Shown: piece by piece, positions 39,603 through 40,816 of the stretch | Numbering within the stretch: position 1 is the stretch's first letter | Layout: every line of letters starts with the position of its first letter | From: JAAZZY01 sp964612505 | GTDB lineage: Bacteria; Chlamydiota; Chlamydiia; Chlamydiales; JAAZZY01 | Reading direction: 5' to 3' | DNA length: 40,816 bases | Assembly (NCBI GenBank): GCA_964612505.1 | Contig: CAZTEX010000016.1 | Span: 1 to 40,816, forward strand | Translations under genes and position numbers: made by a program | The notes under the pieces: generated by a model | Databases searched by the model: none | Seen by the model: the letters and a program-made list of their open reading frames with translations, nothing else | Told to the model about the DNA's origin: nothing

Positions 39603-40816
39603 ATGAATACAGTGAATTTAAATTTAGCTACAAATCAGCAAATTCAGTTGCCTTGTTTTAATGAGACTTTTGTCACTATTTATCAAAACACCACCCAATT
39701 TTCCGATTATTTTCAAGTGGCAGTGAATGGGCCAAGAGCTACTTTAATTTATAGTGATTTAGTACCCTCTATGCGAGATGTTAGTGCTTTTATTTCTCTT
39801 GAGCAAGGGAGGGGTCAAATCCATTCCCATTCGATTGAAAAAGCTCAATTTTACCTTGGAAGCTATCTTCAAGACCTGATTGGAAAAGAGATTACTCTTA
39901 TTAATAGTTATGGGAAGACGACTTCTGGAATTTTAGTTGGTAATGATTCTAGTAACTACACTCTTTTTGTCAGTGCTGAGAAGGGGCCGGGCCAACTCTT
40001 GATGCTTTCAAAAGAGAGCATTTCCATGATCCAATCGCCAGGTTTAAAAGAAGCTATCGCGTTAAAGCCCTCCTTTAAAGCCGAATATATAACAGATCAA
40101 GCCCAAGAAGAAATCTCGGGTCAAATAATGTATTTAGCCAGAGAGCTTATGTGGCAACCTTCCTACCGCCTTATTTTAGAAGAAACAGAGGGTGGGATTT
40201 GTGGAAAATGGCTTTCTGAAGCGCAAATTACAAACCTTTCTAATCGGGAATTTAAAAACTTAATGGTGAGAGTGGTTGCAGGTAAACTCAATGAAGAGGG
40301 GGGAGCGCCGACTTTTCAACCTTGGGGCCAAGAAATGAAAATGCTTGGTGAGAGAGCTTGTTATGCTTCCAATACGGCCATTGAGCAAGATTGGCAGGAT
40401 TTAAAAGCGTTCCTGATTGCACAAAAAGTAAACTTAAAGCCACAGGAAGTGCTTTCAACGAGCCTCTATGAGCCTAGTGATGTTAAAGTGGTGAAAAGCT
40501 ATGTCTTGAAATCTTATGAGCACCAAAGTGGTTCAAGGCACCCTAGTATCTGCTATACAATTGAAAATAATAAAGACAACAAGCTCGATCATTCTTTTCC
40601 AGCTGGTGCAGTCCAAGTCTATCAAAAAGGAGAACATTCTTTTGATTACATTGGTTCGCCTCGCATCGCTCAGACAGCTCAAGGAGAGGATCTAAAAATC
40701 TTCACAGGAGAAAGCTTTGATCTTAATGCTAAACGCTTAGTCCAAACGGAAGTTATTCGTGATTGGTCTGGCAAGGTCATTGCCCATGAGATAACAGTTA
40801 CTTTTGAACTCACCAA
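39603..40816 (+). CDS. DUF4139-domain protein (3' end beyond window)
   Basis: The ATG at 39603 follows TGAGGGGATCTT, a good ribosome site. At least 404 residues are encoded; the frame is open at the window end. The N-terminal part (ETFVTIYQNTTQFSDYFQVAV, YSDLVPSM, HSIEKAQFYLGSYLQDLIGKEITLI) and the later ISGQIMYLARELMWQPSYRLILEE with NLSNREFKNLMVRVVAGKLN match the DUF4140/DUF4139 family (mucoidy-inhibitor A-like). Function of this family is not established; many members are secreted or periplasmic, but no signal peptide is seen here. Confidence 0.85.
   Translation, partial: MNTVNLNLATNQQIQLPCFNETFVTIYQNTTQFSDYFQVAVNGPRATLIYSDLVPSMRDVSAFISLEQGRGQIHSHSIEKAQFYLGSYLQDLIGKEITLINSYGKTTSGILVGNDSSNYTLFVSAEKGPGQLLMLSKESISMIQSPGLKEAIALKPSFKAEYITDQAQEEISGQIMYLARELMWQPSYRLILEETEGGICGKWLSEAQITNLSNREFKNLMVRVVAGKLNEEGGAPTFQPWGQEMKMLGERACYASNTAIEQDWQDLKAFLIAQKVNLKPQEVLSTSLYEPSDVKVVKSYVLKSYEHQSGSRHPSICYTIENNKDNKLDHSFPAGAVQVYQKGEHSFDYIGSPRIAQTAQGEDLKIFTGESFDLNAKRLVQTEVIRDWSGKVIAHEITVTFELT

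Noticed and set aside
1..40816. CRISPR arrays, insertion sequences, integrases, attachment sites, rRNA
   Set aside because: No regularly spaced direct repeats, transposase or integrase motifs, or rRNA-like sequence were seen on reading; a tRNA-adjacent island border at tRNA-Ser was considered but no tRNA 3'-end repeat was noticed downstream.

Overview
The window looks like a chromosomal piece of a member of the Chlamydiae, most likely an amoeba-associated 'environmental' chlamydia (Parachlamydiales) rather than a Chlamydia pathogen. Pointers are a PknD-type Ser/Thr kinase, the cluster htrB / ybbR (cdaR) / dacA (cdaA) / cydA / cydB whose order I recall from Chlamydia (CT010-CT014 region), nusB and murB as neighbours, and infC-rpmI-rplT-pheS with pheS not followed by pheT. 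A complete aconitase, which I recall as absent from the pathogenic Chlamydiaceae, and several amoeba-type accessory proteins argue for an environmental lineage. Base composition is AT-rich, TTG starts are frequent, and genes are closely packed with many short overlaps.

Layout. 1-8.6 kb: a minus-strand set reading ldt2, ldt1, pknD, nudix (the last three overlapping), with two tandem L,D-transpeptidase-like paralogues, one carrying a damaged active site; then a small membrane protein (+), pepN (-) and a small membrane protein (-). 8.7-11.5 kb: pyk (+) overlapping the tail of rsmE (-), and a tiny membrane peptide gene followed by a hairpin. 11.5-16.9 kb: a long minus-strand operon (sulfotransferase, folP, cdaA, cdaR, glycosyltransferase, htrB) joining folate synthesis, c-di-AMP synthesis and envelope glycolipid assembly. 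17.0-19.5 kb: cydAB on the plus strand. 19.5-23.7 kb: a DEDDh-type exonuclease, a small unknown protein, an RsuA/RluB-type pseudouridine synthase and aconitase. 23.8-27.8 kb: nusB, murB, PHP phosphoesterase and folC (+), then a YtqB/MnmM-type methyltransferase (-).

28.0-29.7 kb holds a 553-residue unknown protein with traces of a PI3/4-kinase/HipA-like fold. 29.8-33.7 kb is a translation block: tRNA-Val, a threonyl-tRNA-synthetase-like protein that appears to have lost both its synthetic and its editing active site, infC, rpmI, rplT, pheS and tRNA-Ser. The ThrRS-like gene sits exactly where thrS sits in the classical thrS-infC-rpmI-rplT-pheS operon. 33.8-38.0 kb is accessory: a large protein resembling a family I associate with Legionella and amoebae, an ankyrin-repeat protein with hydrophobic C-terminal segments, and a small unknown protein. 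The window ends with a MATE transporter and the 5' part of a DUF4139 gene.

The best candidates for something undescribed are the ThrRS-like pseudoenzyme, the kinase-like 553-residue protein, and a perfect 11-bp palindrome (TTAACAGTTAA) placed just upstream of a TATAAT box in front of two unlinked accessory genes (28038 and 35773), which suggests a shared regulator of host-interaction genes. No CRISPR array, insertion sequence, integrase or rRNA was seen.
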